Below are positions 34,301-43,642 of a stretch of 59,683 nt of DNA, piece after piece; position 1 is the stretch's first letter, and each line of letters opens with the position of its first letter. The stretch comes from Polyangia bacterium (GTDB lineage: Bacteria; Myxococcota_A; Polyangia; Fen-1088). The stretch spans positions 1-59,683 of the forward strand of contig DATATI010000008.1 in NCBI GenBank assembly GCA_036268875.1, given 5' to 3'. Both the position numbers and the translations under genes were made by a program. Below the pieces are notes generated by a model. It ran no database searches. It worked only from the letters and a program-made list of their open reading frames with translations, and was not told the DNA's origin.

Positions 34301-36769
34301 CCGGGCGGCCGCGCGCATTTCATCTCCTGCGGCGAGCTGCGCGTCTACGGCGCCTCCGGGGGAACCGGCGGCGCGCCGCTGCCCCCGGTGGCCAACGCAG
34401 GCGTGCACCAGGCGGTGGCGTCGAGCGCGGCGGTGACCTTGAACGGCACCGGCTCGGTGTCGCCGAGCGGGGCTCCGCTGACCTACGTCTGGACGCAGAC
34501 CGCCGGTCCGACGGTGGCGCTGTCCAGCGCGACGGTGGCGAGCCCGACGTTTGTCGCTCCGAGCGCCCTGACCGCGGCGACCGATCTGACCTTCAGCCTG
34601 ACGGTCAACGACGGCACCAGCAACAGTGCGGCGTCGACGGTGACGGTCAGCGATCTCGGCACCGACGCCACCGCCAGCGCCACCGCCATCGCGCTCATCA
34701 CCAGCCCCACCGGCGGCGGCAACCACAGCCTGGCCGTGATCAGTGACGGCGTCCTTCCGCCGGTCGGCGGCACCGACAGCAGCCAGCAGTACGACACGTA
34801 CACCGGCGATACCGGTCGCACCGAGGATTGGATTGGCTACCAGTTCGCCGCCGCGCAGACCTTCTCGGCGTTGGTGTTCCAGGGCGGCAAGCAGTTCAGC
34901 GACGGCGGCTGGTTCACCAGCGTCAAGGTGCAGGCGCGCCAGGCGGGCGTCTGGAAGGACGTCATCGGCGCGATCTTCACGCCCTCTTACGCCGGCAACG
35001 ACGGCGTCAACTTCAAGTCCTATCAGATCACCTTCCCGGGCCTGAGCGCCGACGCTATCCGCATCGACGGGGCGCCAGGCGGCACCGCGCACTTCGTCTC
35101 TGTCGGAGAGCTGCGCGCTTACGTCGTGGCCAGCGGCACGGGCGGCGGCGGGACCGGTGGCACCGGCGGCGGCACCGGCGGGATGGGCGGAACGATGCCG
35201 CCCCCACCCCCGGTTCCGCCGGTTGCCAGCGCGGCGGCGCCGGTGCAGGTGGCAAGCGGTGCGGTCGTCACCATGGACGGCTCGGCGTCGACCGCCCCCA
35301 GCGGCAAACCGCTGACCTACGCCTGGACGCAGACCGCCGGTCCGGCGGTAACCTTGAGCAGCGCCACCGCCGTGGCGCCGACCTTCACCGCGCCGGTGGT
35401 CACCGGCCCGGCCAGCCTGACCTTCGGCCTCACTGTCAGCGATGGCACGTCAACCAGCGCGGCAGCGACTGCCACGGTGGTCGTGCTCGGCAGCGACATC
35501 ACGGCTGGCGCGACGCCGATCGCGCTTGTCACCGCGCCGGCGGGCGGGAGCAACCACAACCTGGGCGTTATCCAGGACGGCGTCTTCCCGCCGCAGAACT
35601 CGACGGATCTCACGCAGAACTACGACACCTGGACCGGCGATCCGTCACGCACGGAGGATTGGGTCGGCTACCAGTTCGCCTCGGCGCAGACCTTCTCGGC
35701 GCTGCTGTTCGAAAACGGCCAGTTGTTCAGCGACGGTGGTTGGTTCTCGTCGATAAAGGTTCAGGTGCGCCAGTCCGGCGTGTGGACGGACGTCGCGGGT
35801 GCGGCCTTCACCCCGGCCTACGCCGGCAACGACGGCGTGAGCTTCCGCATCTACCGCATCGTCTTCCCGGCCGTCACCGGCGACGCCATTCGCGTGGACG
35901 GCGCGCCCGGCGGCGCTTCAGCCTTCATCTCAGTGGCCGAGCTGCGGGTCTATAACGGCGGAGGCGGCGGCACCGGCGGCACGACGCCACCACCGACGCC
36001 CTCGCCACCGGTCGCGGTGGCTACCGCGCCGGCTATGGCTGCCAGTGGCGCGGCGGTCACGCTGGATGGCTCCGGGTCGACTGCGTCGGCGGGCATGACG
36101 TTGACCTATGCCTGGACCCAAACTGCCGGGCCGGCGGTCACGCTCAGCAGTGCCAGCGTCGCCAAGCCGACGTTCACCGCACCCACGGTCACCACCGCCT
36201 CGAACCTGACTTTCAGTTTGATCGTCAACGACGGCACGCTGCCCAGCGCGGCAGCGACGGCGACCGTACAGGTGGCGGCCACTGTTACCGGCAGCGCGGA
36301 CATCACGGCCAGCGGGCAGATCATCGCGCTTATCACCAAGCCCACCGGCGGTGGCAATCACAATCTCGAGGTCATTCGCGACGGCGTCTTTCCGCCGCTG
36401 AACTCGACCAACAACAGCCAGCAATACGACACGTACACCGGCGACACGAATCGCAAGGAAGACTGGATCGGTTATCAGTACTCGAGCGCGCAGAAGTTTG
36501 CCTCGATCACTTTCCAGGGCGGCGTCATGTTCTTCGACGGCGGCTGGTTCACCTCTTGGAAGCTGCAAGTGCGGCAGGACGGCGTCTGGGTAACGGTTCC
36601 CGGCGTCGTCAGCAGCCCGGCGTACGCCGGCAATGACGGCGTCAGCTACCGCACCTACCAGATGTCGTTCCCACCCATCACCGGCGATGGCATCCGCATC
36701 GACGGCGCGCCCGGCGGGCGTTCGCGCTTTATTTCGGTGGGTGAGATGCGGGTCTTCCGCGCGCCATAA
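31325..36769 (+). CDS. Giant surface lipoprotein: PQQ-like propeller, three ASH-type domains, four repeated sandwich modules
   Basis: 1814 residues from ATG at 31325 (GGGAGCG upstream). Lipoprotein signal ends ALIGC near residue 29. Bases 31470-32960 encode a PQQ/quinoprotein-like beta-propeller (repeats such as HVYGIDAGSGAINW). Bases 32975-33885 encode three ASPM-SPD-2-Hydin-like beta-sandwiches (DFGTVLLGQS, LDFGTVGVGATK). Then come four copies of a roughly 150-residue module, each starting with an SPTGG-NH-L pattern and containing DGGWF, AGNDGV and R-DGAPGG, separated by three PKD-like modules (WTQTAGP). The four modules look like discoidin-type carbohydrate-binding sandwiches. Probably displayed on the outer surface for binding; the ligand is unknown. 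Confidence 0.82.
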   Translation: MKSSSVMGNARWARKFALIFSSAAALIGCSGEDKRADFDSAHRSLSTISYTMAGDELRTGWYSDQTTLVPGIIGNGGFGQIFSAVVDGQVYAQPLVSGNTVLIVTETNHVYGIDAGSGAINWTRALGNAFASTDIGCPDLAPSIGISGTPVIDQATNAAYFFSKAYVSGTSGAVTWTAHAVDVATGNERAGFPVAIAGTAANDPASTFTPRSQAQRTGLLLLDGVVYAGFGSHCDLAPWSGWVVGVSTAGVLKTMWTTSIGGGIWQAGSALVSDGDGQILFATGNGNSSSGTIPGKTPPKTLGESIVRLTVQADGSLKPADFFSPYDAQGLDGWDADFGAGGPVGLPAGTFGTTQYPHLMVAAGKEGYVYLLDRDNLGGIGNGPSASDAVVSRIGPNGGVWSRAAVWPGDGGLLFIPTASGGGDSVGSSGFLRVYQYGVDGTGKPSLSLKGTSSDRFGYTTSAPIVTSNGTQSGTALVWIIWAPGSDGTGAQLRAYDPLPVNGVPQLRFSAPIGTSAKFVPPGVGAGRLYIGTRDGHVLGFGTPTPAPLTGSGTDFGTVLLGQSATATLTVTATAAVTVTSVSSGSGVFAVQPTAPALPAALSTGGKLSIPIIFTPTVTGMVAGTISLATSGGAFPLSVAGRGVSPLPALTTTPAMLSLGGTQPGGHLSGAVSLSNTGGTALTINSISPPGAPFGISGAPAVGSTLASGAQVIMTVTFDPQALGTFNGTLAVTSTGGNVTIPLTGLCAPAGHLTITPPSLDFGTVGVGATKALQFTITNDGGGPVNILKSKPPALGVFVANSALAEGTTMAAGASLTETITYSPTQAGAQSDSWTINGDDTGGLHMVAFTGAAGADLTAVGTPIALIMSPTGGSNHNLSVIHDGIFPAQGSTDVTVEYDTYNGDSVRAEDWLGYQFGGLQTFGAVTFQGGVQFFDGGWFVSMKLQVRQNGVWTDVPGLTVTPAYPGNDGVSYRTFQLGFPAVVGDAIRVDGVPGGRAHFISCGELRVYGASGGTGGAPLPPVANAGVHQAVASSAAVTLNGTGSVSPSGAPLTYVWTQTAGPTVALSSATVASPTFVAPSALTAATDLTFSLTVNDGTSNSAASTVTVSDLGTDATASATAIALITSPTGGGNHSLAVISDGVLPPVGGTDSSQQYDTYTGDTGRTEDWIGYQFAAAQTFSALVFQGGKQFSDGGWFTSVKVQARQAGVWKDVIGAIFTPSYAGNDGVNFKSYQITFPGLSADAIRIDGAPGGTAHFVSVGELRAYVVASGTGGGGTGGTGGGTGGMGGTMPPPPPVPPVASAAAPVQVASGAVVTMDGSASTAPSGKPLTYAWTQTAGPAVTLSSATAVAPTFTAPVVTGPASLTFGLTVSDGTSTSAAATATVVVLGSDITAGATPIALVTAPAGGSNHNLGVIQDGVFPPQNSTDLTQNYDTWTGDPSRTEDWVGYQFASAQTFSALLFENGQLFSDGGWFSSIKVQVRQSGVWTDVAGAAFTPAYAGNDGVSFRIYRIVFPAVTGDAIRVDGAPGGASAFISVAELRVYNGGGGGTGGTTPPPTPSPPVAVATAPAMAASGAAVTLDGSGSTASAGMTLTYAWTQTAGPAVTLSSASVAKPTFTAPTVTTASNLTFSLIVNDGTLPSAAATATVQVAATVTGSADITASGQIIALITKPTGGGNHNLEVIRDGVFPPLNSTNNSQQYDTYTGDTNRKEDWIGYQYSSAQKFASITFQGGVMFFDGGWFTSWKLQVRQDGVWVTVPGVVSSPAYAGNDGVSYRTYQMSFPPITGDGIRIDGAPGGRSRFISVGEMRVFRAP
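33890..36766 (+). repeat. Four tandem copies of a sandwich module plus PKD-like spacers (period about 770-830 bases)
   Basis: The copies run at about 33890-34360, 34660-35130, 35490-35950 and 36290-36766. The conserved GACGG-GG-TGGTTC block (coding DGGWF) occurs near 34127, 34901, 35732 and 36536. PKD-like spacers lie between copies, and Gly/Thr-rich hinges near 35140-35200 and 35955-36000. Copy divergence suggests old duplications rather than recent slippage. Confidence 0.8.
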
Positions 36770-36775
36770 CGGGCA

Positions 36776-36799
36776 GTCGTCGCAGGCCCCGGCGACGGC
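36776..36799. terminator. Bidirectional hairpin between two convergent lipoprotein genes
   Basis: CGTCGC (36778-36783) pairs with GCGACG (36792-36797), with an outer G-C/T-G extension and an 8-base loop. On the plus strand it is followed by a pyrimidine-rich run (ATTTCTTCTTC). It occupies nearly all of the 29-base gap between the convergent stops. Confidence 0.5.
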
Positions 36800-37863
36800 T
36801 ATTTCTTCTTCTTGTTGTTTTGAACCGGCGCCGGCGCGGGCCGGCCCGGGCCGGGCACCGCCGAGCTGGGGGCCGGCCGGGCGCCCATTGCCGAACCGGC
36901 GGCGCCGCCCATCGCGCCCGGTGTGCCGAAATGTGAAGCGCCGCTGGCCGGCGCCGGCGCCCCACGATACGGCACGGCGCCGGTCGCGTTGGGCGAGGCT
37001 CGCCACGTGTTGCCGTTCGCTGTTGCGGGCGCGGGCATCGGCGCCGGCTTTGTTGCGCCGGCGCCACCGCGCCACGCATTTGGTGTCGAGGTCGGCGCCG
37101 GTGCGGCGGCCGGTGCGGCGTTACTGCCGCGCCAAGCGTTCGACGGGGGAGTCGGTGTGCTGGCCGCGGGCGCTGACGCCGGCGCGCCGCCGTGCCGACC
37201 GGTGGCGGGTGCCGCCGCAGGCGCTGGTGCCGGCGGCGACGAGCCGCGCCAGGCATTGTTCGCCGCCGGCGCGGGCGCGGTCGCGGGACCGCCGCGCCAG
37301 CCATTGTTCGCCGGTGCGGGCGCCGTCGCCGGTGGGCCGCCGCGCCAGGCGTTGTTCGCCGCCGGCGCGGGACTGCCGCGCCAGCCGCTATTGTTCGGCG
37401 GCGGCGTCGACGGGACGCCTCGCCAGTTGGACGCCGGCGGTCGGCCGCGCATGCCGCCATATGAATAGTCGTGGTAGCCGCGGTGATCGTCCCAGTAGGC
37501 GCGGTGATAAACCCAGCGGCCGTCCACCATCACATACCGAGGCTGAACGTAGACGTATCCCGCGCGCGGCGGCGACCAAAACCCGTTGATCCAGTACCAG
37601 TCGGCTCCGTTCCAGTCCCAGTATCCGTCGACCCACGAGTAGTCCCACGACGGCTGTGGCGGGCGGTATTCAACGATGGGCGCGGGCGGCGCCATCGTCG
37701 GATAGGCGGTGGTGTATTCGGGCGCCGGCGGAGGTGGGGCCTGCTCGACGACGGGCGATGGGGGCGGGGGAACGTCGTCGACCACCACGGGACGCGCGCG
37801 AACCACACAGCCGGAAGCCAGCGTTGCCACCACGGGAACAGCCAGCCAGAGGGGACGGTGCAT
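36799..37863 (-). CDS. YXWGXW-like lipoprotein with repeated Trp-Arg-Gly segments
   Basis: 354 residues. The signal peptide has lipobox LASGC. Residues about 70-135 are rich in Trp and Tyr with W-x2-GYW and W-x2-GFW repeats (SWVDGYWDWNGADWYW), the pattern of YXWGXW-repeat proteins found next to envelope genes. After that comes a long low-complexity half made of Ala/Pro spacers around some ten copies of N-x-WRG (NNAWRGG, NNGWRGG, SNAWRGS), ending in KKKK. It is probably anchored in the outer membrane and extended. A role in wall, pilus or polysaccharide contact is possible but unproven. Confidence 0.72.
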   Translation of the reverse strand: MHRPLWLAVPVVATLASGCVVRARPVVVDDVPPPPSPVVEQAPPPPAPEYTTAYPTMAPPAPIVEYRPPQPSWDYSWVDGYWDWNGADWYWINGFWSPPRAGYVYVQPRYVMVDGRWVYHRAYWDDHRGYHDYSYGGMRGRPPASNWRGVPSTPPPNNSGWRGSPAPAANNAWRGGPPATAPAPANNGWRGGPATAPAPAANNAWRGSSPPAPAPAAAPATGRHGGAPASAPAASTPTPPSNAWRGSNAAPAAAPAPTSTPNAWRGGAGATKPAPMPAPATANGNTWRASPNATGAVPYRGAPAPASGASHFGTPGAMGGAAGSAMGARPAPSSAVPGPGRPAPAPVQNNKKKK

Positions 37864-37991
37864 GAGGGAACTCCTTTGGTTCTTCGACGAAGAACCGTAC
37901 CCATGAATTCAAAGCCGAGCAAGGAACGCCCCTCCAGCGGACGCGCCGCTTCTTGACCCGCACCCCGGGCGCGTCTAAACAACCGAGAGAC

Positions 37992-38978
37992 ATGGAGACC
38001 GTCTTTTCGGGCATTCAGCCGTCGGGCGAGCTGCACCTGGGAAATTATCTCGGCGCCGTTCGCACCTGGATCGACCTGCAAAGCCGGTTTCGCTGCTACT
38101 ACGCCATCGTCGACTACCACGCCATCACCCAGCCCTACGAACCGGGCGAGATGCAGCGGCGCATCCGTGAGATGGCCATCGATCTGCTGGCTTGCGGGAT
38201 CGATCCCGATCGCGCCACGTTGTTCGTGCAGTCGGCGGTCCCCGAGCACACCGAGCTTGCCTGGGCGCTGGCCGCCGTCACGCCGCACGGCGAGCTCGGC
38301 CGCATGACCCAGTTCAAGGACAAATCGGAACATCACCCTGACAACATCAACGCCGGCATCTTCATGTACCCGGTGTTGCAGGCGGCGGACATCCTGCTTT
38401 ACCGCGCCACCCGCGTTCCCGTCGGCGAGGACCAGCGCCAGCACCTGGAGCTGGCGCGCGAGATCGTGCGTCGGTTCAATGCGCGCTTCGGCGACACCTT
38501 CGCCGAGCCGCAGGCGTTGTTCTCCACCACGCCAAAGATCCTGGGCCTGGACGGCCAGGCGAAAATGTCCAAGAGCCTCGGCAACACCATCAGCCTGCGG
38601 GAAGCCGACGCGCAGATCTGGGACAAGCTGCGCACAGCGGCCACCGACCCGGCGCGCGTGCGTCGTACGGATCCCGGCGATCCCGACAAGTGCAACGTCT
38701 TCACGCTGCACAAATTTTTCTCCGACGCCGCTCAGCAAGAGGTGGTGCGGGTCGGCTGCACCACCGCCGGCATCGGCTGCATCGACTGCAAGAAGATGCT
38801 CTTTGCCGGAATCAAGGACGACATCGGTCGCATCCAGGCCCGCGCCGCCGAGCTGCGCGCCAAGTCGGGCCAGGTCGACGAGATCCTGGCCGCCGGCGCC
38901 GCCCGCGCGCGCGTGCTGGCCAAAGACACCATCGCCGTCGTCCGCGATCGCCTGGGCCTGGGCGCGCCCGCCGCGTGA
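37992..38978 (+). CDS. trpS: Tryptophanyl-tRNA synthetase
   Basis: 328 residues from ATG at 37992, the normal bacterial length; an in-frame TTG at 37953 would add 13 residues with no family support. Class I synthetase motifs: the HIGH-like PSGELHLGNY at 10-19 and AKMSKSLGN near 190-198. It charges tRNA-Trp. The GTG of a small lipoprotein gene overlaps its stop. The 128 bases upstream (37864-37991) separate it from the divergent Trp-rich lipoprotein gene; I see no tryptophan-codon leader or T-box there. Confidence 0.96.
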   Translation: METVFSGIQPSGELHLGNYLGAVRTWIDLQSRFRCYYAIVDYHAITQPYEPGEMQRRIREMAIDLLACGIDPDRATLFVQSAVPEHTELAWALAAVTPHGELGRMTQFKDKSEHHPDNINAGIFMYPVLQAADILLYRATRVPVGEDQRQHLELAREIVRRFNARFGDTFAEPQALFSTTPKILGLDGQAKMSKSLGNTISLREADAQIWDKLRTAATDPARVRRTDPGDPDKCNVFTLHKFFSDAAQQEVVRVGCTTAGIGCIDCKKMLFAGIKDDIGRIQARAAELRAKSGQVDEILAAGAARARVLAKDTIAVVRDRLGLGAPAA

Positions 38979-39382
38979 GAGCGCTGGCCGCTGCCCTCGC
39001 GCTGGCCGTTTTCGCTGGCGGGGCCGCCTGTTCTTCACGCGACGACGGCAGCTCGCCCGAGTCGGCGGTGCAGGCGCTGATCGCCTCGGCGCGGGCCGGC
39101 GATCGCCTGGCGGTCTATCAGCGCCTGGGCCCGCGCACGCGCAGCCGCATCGAAGAACAGCTGGCCAGCACCCGCAAAACCGGCGGCACGCGCATGCTGC
39201 GCCCCGAAGATCTGGTCACCGTCGGCTGGGTCCCGCCCGCCTGGGAGGCCGCCGGCACTCGCCTTTCTCGTCGAGAAAACGACGAAGCCGAGGTCGAGGT
39301 CTACTCCGCCGCCGGCGACCGCCAGACCGTCCACGTCGTGCGCGAGGGCAAGACCTGGCACGTCGAGCTTCCGCTGCGCTGA
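38975..39382 (+). CDS. Small lipoprotein
   Basis: 135 residues from GTG at 38975, overlapping the trpS stop (GTGA). The signal peptide ends in GGAAC, followed by SSRDDGSSPES. The rest has the look of a DUF4878/NTF2-like fold: an early helix with SAVQALIASARAGD, and C-terminal strands with AEVEVYSAAGDRQTVHVVREGKTWHVEL. Function unknown; coupling to trpS may be only positional. Confidence 0.7.
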   Translation: MRALAAALALAVFAGGAACSSRDDGSSPESAVQALIASARAGDRLAVYQRLGPRTRSRIEEQLASTRKTGGTRMLRPEDLVTVGWVPPAWEAAGTRLSRRENDEAEVEVYSAAGDRQTVHVVREGKTWHVELPLR

Positions 39383-39391
39383 ACCTTCGGG

Positions 39392-39892
39392 CTACCGCCG
39401 CTCGCGGACTTCGGTCTGCTCGACCAGTTCCATGTCGGCGTCTTCGAGCTCGATGATCACTTCGCCGAAGTCGGCGAGGCGCATGTTGGGGTCAGTGTCG
39501 CGGAAGCTGTCGCGGCTGCGGGCGCGGCGGTCGCCCACCCGTCGCTCGCGCGGGAAAATCCGGTGGTCGAGGGCGTTGCCGCGGCGGTCGCCGTCGCGGC
39601 GATCGCGGCGCAGGGCCTGGCGGATGCCCTCCAGCGTTTCGGGCATCGGGTCGATGCGGGCGGTGCGGGCGGCGCAGCCGTGGCAGAAGGGCAGGGTGCG
39701 GCGCTGGATCTCCATCAGCTTGAGCTGGTCGCGGCGCTTTTCCCGGCAGATGGTGCACATGGCGCCCCGCCCGACCGGCCGCGATTCCGCCCAGCGGGTG
39801 TAACAGCCCCAGCAGCGACCGCGGCGCAGCTCGACCACGTCGGCCCCGCAGACATTGCAAGGCATGGTCGCCTGTTCGATTTGGACGCTCAT
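39392..39892 (-). CDS. Zinc-ribbon-like protein with four CxxC motifs
   Basis: 166 residues from ATG at 39892; a longer open frame to 40078 would overlap the start of the divergent regulator. Four CxxC pairs (CNVCG, CWGCY, CTIC, CHGC) within the first 70 residues suggest two zinc ribbons. A basic central part has repeated DRR/GDRR patterns, and the C-terminus is acidic (EVIIELEDADMELVEQ). It could bind nucleic acid or a partner protein. I do not recognise the family. It converges on the small lipoprotein gene with a 9-base gap. Confidence 0.62.
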   Translation of the reverse strand: MSVQIEQATMPCNVCGADVVELRRGRCWGCYTRWAESRPVGRGAMCTICREKRRDQLKLMEIQRRTLPFCHGCAARTARIDPMPETLEGIRQALRRDRRDGDRRGNALDHRIFPRERRVGDRRARSRDSFRDTDPNMRLADFGEVIIELEDADMELVEQTEVRERR

Positions 39893-40012
39893 ATCTTCAG
39901 TAAAACGCCAGACGGCGGTGCGAGCAAAAAAAGTGATGGCGCGGGCGGCGGCGCTGGCCACGAAGCCAAGACCGGACCCGCGGCGTGCTAACCTCCGCGT
40001 TCCGCCTCTCGT

Positions 40013-41221
<1,209 letters not shown>

Positions 41222-41241
41222 CCACCACAAGTGGCTTTTTT
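41222..41241 (+). terminator. Possible short terminator after the activator gene
   Basis: CCAC (41222-41225) and GTGG (41231-41234) can pair across a 5-base loop and are followed by C and six T. The stem is short, so the call is weak. The T-run also leads into the -35 of the pil promoter. Confidence 0.3.
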
Positions 41242-41269
41242 GACAGGTGTTTGTGGGGCTGTCTACAAT
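41240..41269 (+). promoter_or_regulatory. Near-consensus sigma-70 promoter of the pil operon
   Basis: TTGACA (41240-41245), an 18-base spacer and TACAAT (41264-41269). A start near 41276 would leave a leader of about 53 bases before pilM. This is the strongest promoter-like sequence in the window and suggests constitutive pil expression. I see no GG-N10-GC sigma-54 site here despite the activator gene next door. Confidence 0.68.
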
Positions 41270-41328
41270 GTAGGTCGATATGAGTCGAAGTAGTTACAGC
41301 GCGTCGAGTCGCACCGGGTAACCCGCCT

Positions 41329-42387
41329 ATGCCCGCCAACTGCATCGGCCTCGACATCGGTTCCAGCTCGATCAAGATCCTGCAGGTCAAGAGGACCAGC
41401 AAAGGGATCCGTCTGCTGGATTTCGGGATCGAGCCGTTGCCGGCGCAGACGATCGTCGACGGCAGCATCATGGACCAAAGCTCGGTCGTCGAGGCGATCC
41501 GAAAGCTGAAGACGACGCTGGGAATCCGCAACAAGCGCGTGGCCACGGCGATCTCCGGGCACTCGGTGATCATCAAGAAGATCCAGCTGCCGCAGATGAC
41601 CGCGGACGAGCTGTCGCAGCAGCTGCCCTTCGAAGCCGAACAGCACATCCCGTTTCGCAAGGACGAGGTCGAGATCGACCATCAGGTGCTGAGCAACAAG
41701 AACGCCAGCGGTCAGATCGATCTGTTGCTGGTGGCGGCGAAGAAGGAAGTGATCGCCGACTACACGCAGGTGATCCGCGAGGCCAAGCTGATCCCGACGG
41801 TGATGGACGTGACCGCCTTCACCGTGCAGAACGCCTTCGAGGCGAACTATGACGCCAACCCGGGCGAGTCCGTGGGCCTCATCAATGTCGGCGCCGCCAT
41901 TTCGAACGTGAACGTGGTGTGCGACGGGACCAGCGTGTTCACCCGCGACGTCACCGTCGGTGGCGGCGCCTTCACCGACGAGATCCAGAAGCGCGCCAGC
42001 ATCGGCTACGACGAGGCCGAGGGGATGAAGATCTCTTTTTGCGAGGCCGCTCCCGGCTCGGCGGGCGTGCCGCCGACGGTGGAAGCGGTGATCAACGAAG
42101 TGGCCGAGGGCATGGCCGGCAAGCTGCAGCGGACCATCGATTTCTATTTGGCCGCCACGGCCGACGCGTCGCTGTCGCGCATTTTCTTGGCGGGCGGATC
42201 GGCGCGGGTGCCGGCGCTGCTGCGCGCGCTGCAGGAAAAGGCGCGGATCCCGGTGGAGATTCTGGATCCGTTCCGCCGCCTGCTGATCGACGAGACGAAG
42301 TTCGACATGGACTTCATCCGCGCCCACGCCGCCGAGGCGACGGTGGGGCTGGGGCTGGCGCTGCGCCGCCCGGGAGACCACGGATGA
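41329..42387 (+). CDS. pilM: Type IV pilus assembly ATPase-like protein PilM
   Basis: 352 residues with the actin/FtsA-like fold of PilM: GLDIGSSSIKILQVKR at the start and SVGLINVGAAISNVNVV in the second nucleotide lobe, then AGGSARVPALLRAL. Cytoplasmic PilM binds the N-terminus of PilN and forms the inner platform of the alignment subcomplex. It opens the pilMNOPQ operon; the stop overlaps the pilN start (ATGA). Confidence 0.95.
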   Translation: MPANCIGLDIGSSSIKILQVKRTSKGIRLLDFGIEPLPAQTIVDGSIMDQSSVVEAIRKLKTTLGIRNKRVATAISGHSVIIKKIQLPQMTADELSQQLPFEAEQHIPFRKDEVEIDHQVLSNKNASGQIDLLLVAAKKEVIADYTQVIREAKLIPTVMDVTAFTVQNAFEANYDANPGESVGLINVGAAISNVNVVCDGTSVFTRDVTVGGGAFTDEIQKRASIGYDEAEGMKISFCEAAPGSAGVPPTVEAVINEVAEGMAGKLQRTIDFYLAATADASLSRIFLAGGSARVPALLRALQEKARIPVEILDPFRRLLIDETKFDMDFIRAHAAEATVGLGLALRRPGDHG

Positions 42388-43025
42388 TTCGCATCAACCT
42401 GCTGGCCGTCAAACGCGCGAAGAAGCGCGACGCCGGCGAGCGGGCGCTGATCTTCATGGGCATGGCCGTGCTGGCCGCGGCCGCCGCCATGGCCTTCGTG
42501 TACGTCGATGCCCAGGGTGAACTGGACGGGATCAAGCGCGCCAACAACGGCGTGCGGTCGGACATCGAACGCCTCAAAGCCGAGCTGGGCGATTACGACA
42601 AGATCAAAAGCCAGCGGCAGGATCTTCTGAAGCAGCAGAAGACCATCCAGGCGCTGCAGGCCGGGCGCACAGGTCCACTGTATCTGATGCGCGAGCTGTC
42701 AGAGATTCTGACCGCCAACAAAGGCCCGACCTTTGATCGGGCCAGCTATGAAGAACGGCTGCGCCGCGATCCCAACATCGGCTTCAACGCCAGCTGGGAC
42801 ACCCGCCGGGTATGGCTGGAAAGCTTTGAAGAGGCGCTGGGCAAGGTGCGCATGAAGGGCGCCGCCAAGTCGAACGAAGACGTCGCCGAATTCCTCAAAC
42901 GCCTGCAGGTGTCGATCTTCTTTACTGACGTCACGCCCGAATCCACCACCCAGGTCTCCGAGGCCGCCGCCAACCCCGGCACCAAGCACGTCACCTTCAA
43001 CCTCAGCGCGAAGGTCGTGTACTAG
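42384..43025 (+). CDS. pilN: Type IV pilus assembly protein PilN
   Basis: 213 residues from ATG at 42384. It begins MIRINLLAVKRAKK, close to the conserved INLLP motif that docks into PilM; a single membrane helix follows (about residues 25-43), then a coiled coil with repeated Lys/Gln/Leu and a periplasmic ferredoxin-like domain. It dimerises with PilO and links the cytoplasmic platform to the secretin. Confidence 0.94.
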   Translation: MIRINLLAVKRAKKRDAGERALIFMGMAVLAAAAAMAFVYVDAQGELDGIKRANNGVRSDIERLKAELGDYDKIKSQRQDLLKQQKTIQALQAGRTGPLYLMRELSEILTANKGPTFDRASYEERLRRDPNIGFNASWDTRRVWLESFEEALGKVRMKGAAKSNEDVAEFLKRLQVSIFFTDVTPESTTQVSEAAANPGTKHVTFNLSAKVVY

Positions 43026-43027
43026 CC

Positions 43028-43642
43028 ATGAACGAAAACATCAGGAAGTTGCTGAAGTTGAAAACGCCGGCGAAAATCGGCGTCACGGCGGCGACCATCC
43101 TGGCGGTGGGGCTGCTTTTCTACCAACTGCTTTACTCGGACGTCGCGGACGACATCAAGAAGGCCAAGGCGCAGCAGAGCGAGCTGCGGGACGAGAAGAC
43201 GTCGTACGACAAGCGAAAAGGGGAATACCTGTCCTACCGCACGGAGCTGACCCAGCTGCAGGACGAACAGCGTGAGCTTTTGAAGGCATTGCCCAAGAAG
43301 GCGGAGATCCCCTCGTTCATCAGCAACATTCAGGAACAGGCCGAGCTGGCGGGGCTGGAGGTGCTGAACATCGACATCGCTCCCGAGGTGGCGCAGGAGC
43401 TGTACGTGAAGATCCCGGTCCGCATGGAGATCCGCGGCACCTACCACCAAGTGGCGAAATTCTTCAAAAACACCAGTGAGCTGCGCAGAATCGTCAATGT
43501 GGAGAATCTTACCCTCACGCCGGAGCGGGGCACTGCTGGCGAGCAGCAGAATGCGCCGACGCGCCTGCGGGCCAAGTTCGTGGCGGCGACGTTCCGCTTT
43601 AAAGAAGCGCCCGACGAAGCCGGGGCAGGGGCAGGCAAATGA
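43028..43642 (+). CDS. pilO: Type IV pilus assembly protein PilO
   Basis: 204 residues. One helix near residues 18-35 (IGVTAATILAVGLLFYQLL), a coiled coil (KAKAQQSELRDEKTSYDKRK), then a ferredoxin-like domain with EIPSFISNIQEQAELAGLEV and YHQVAKFFKNTSEL. Partner of PilN in the inner-membrane alignment complex. Two bases separate it from pilN, and its stop overlaps pilP. Confidence 0.93.
   Translation: MNENIRKLLKLKTPAKIGVTAATILAVGLLFYQLLYSDVADDIKKAKAQQSELRDEKTSYDKRKGEYLSYRTELTQLQDEQRELLKALPKKAEIPSFISNIQEQAELAGLEVLNIDIAPEVAQELYVKIPVRMEIRGTYHQVAKFFKNTSELRRIVNVENLTLTPERGTAGEQQNAPTRLRAKFVAATFRFKEAPDEAGAGAGK

Noticed and set aside
33128-35092. Minus-strand open frame opposite the giant lipoprotein repeats
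   Set aside because: Its internal repeats are only the complement of the plus-strand protein repeats.
33890-36766. CRISPR-like or satellite repeats
   Set aside because: Period is about 800 bases and the copies are divergent coding modules, not short identical repeats with unique spacers.
37864-37991. Trp-codon attenuator or T-box before trpS
   Set aside because: No Trp-rich leader peptide and no T-box core could be found in the 128 bases.
41222-41328. Sigma-54 promoter before pilM
   Set aside because: No GG-N10-GC pair with flanking consensus is seen; a sigma-70 promoter is present instead.
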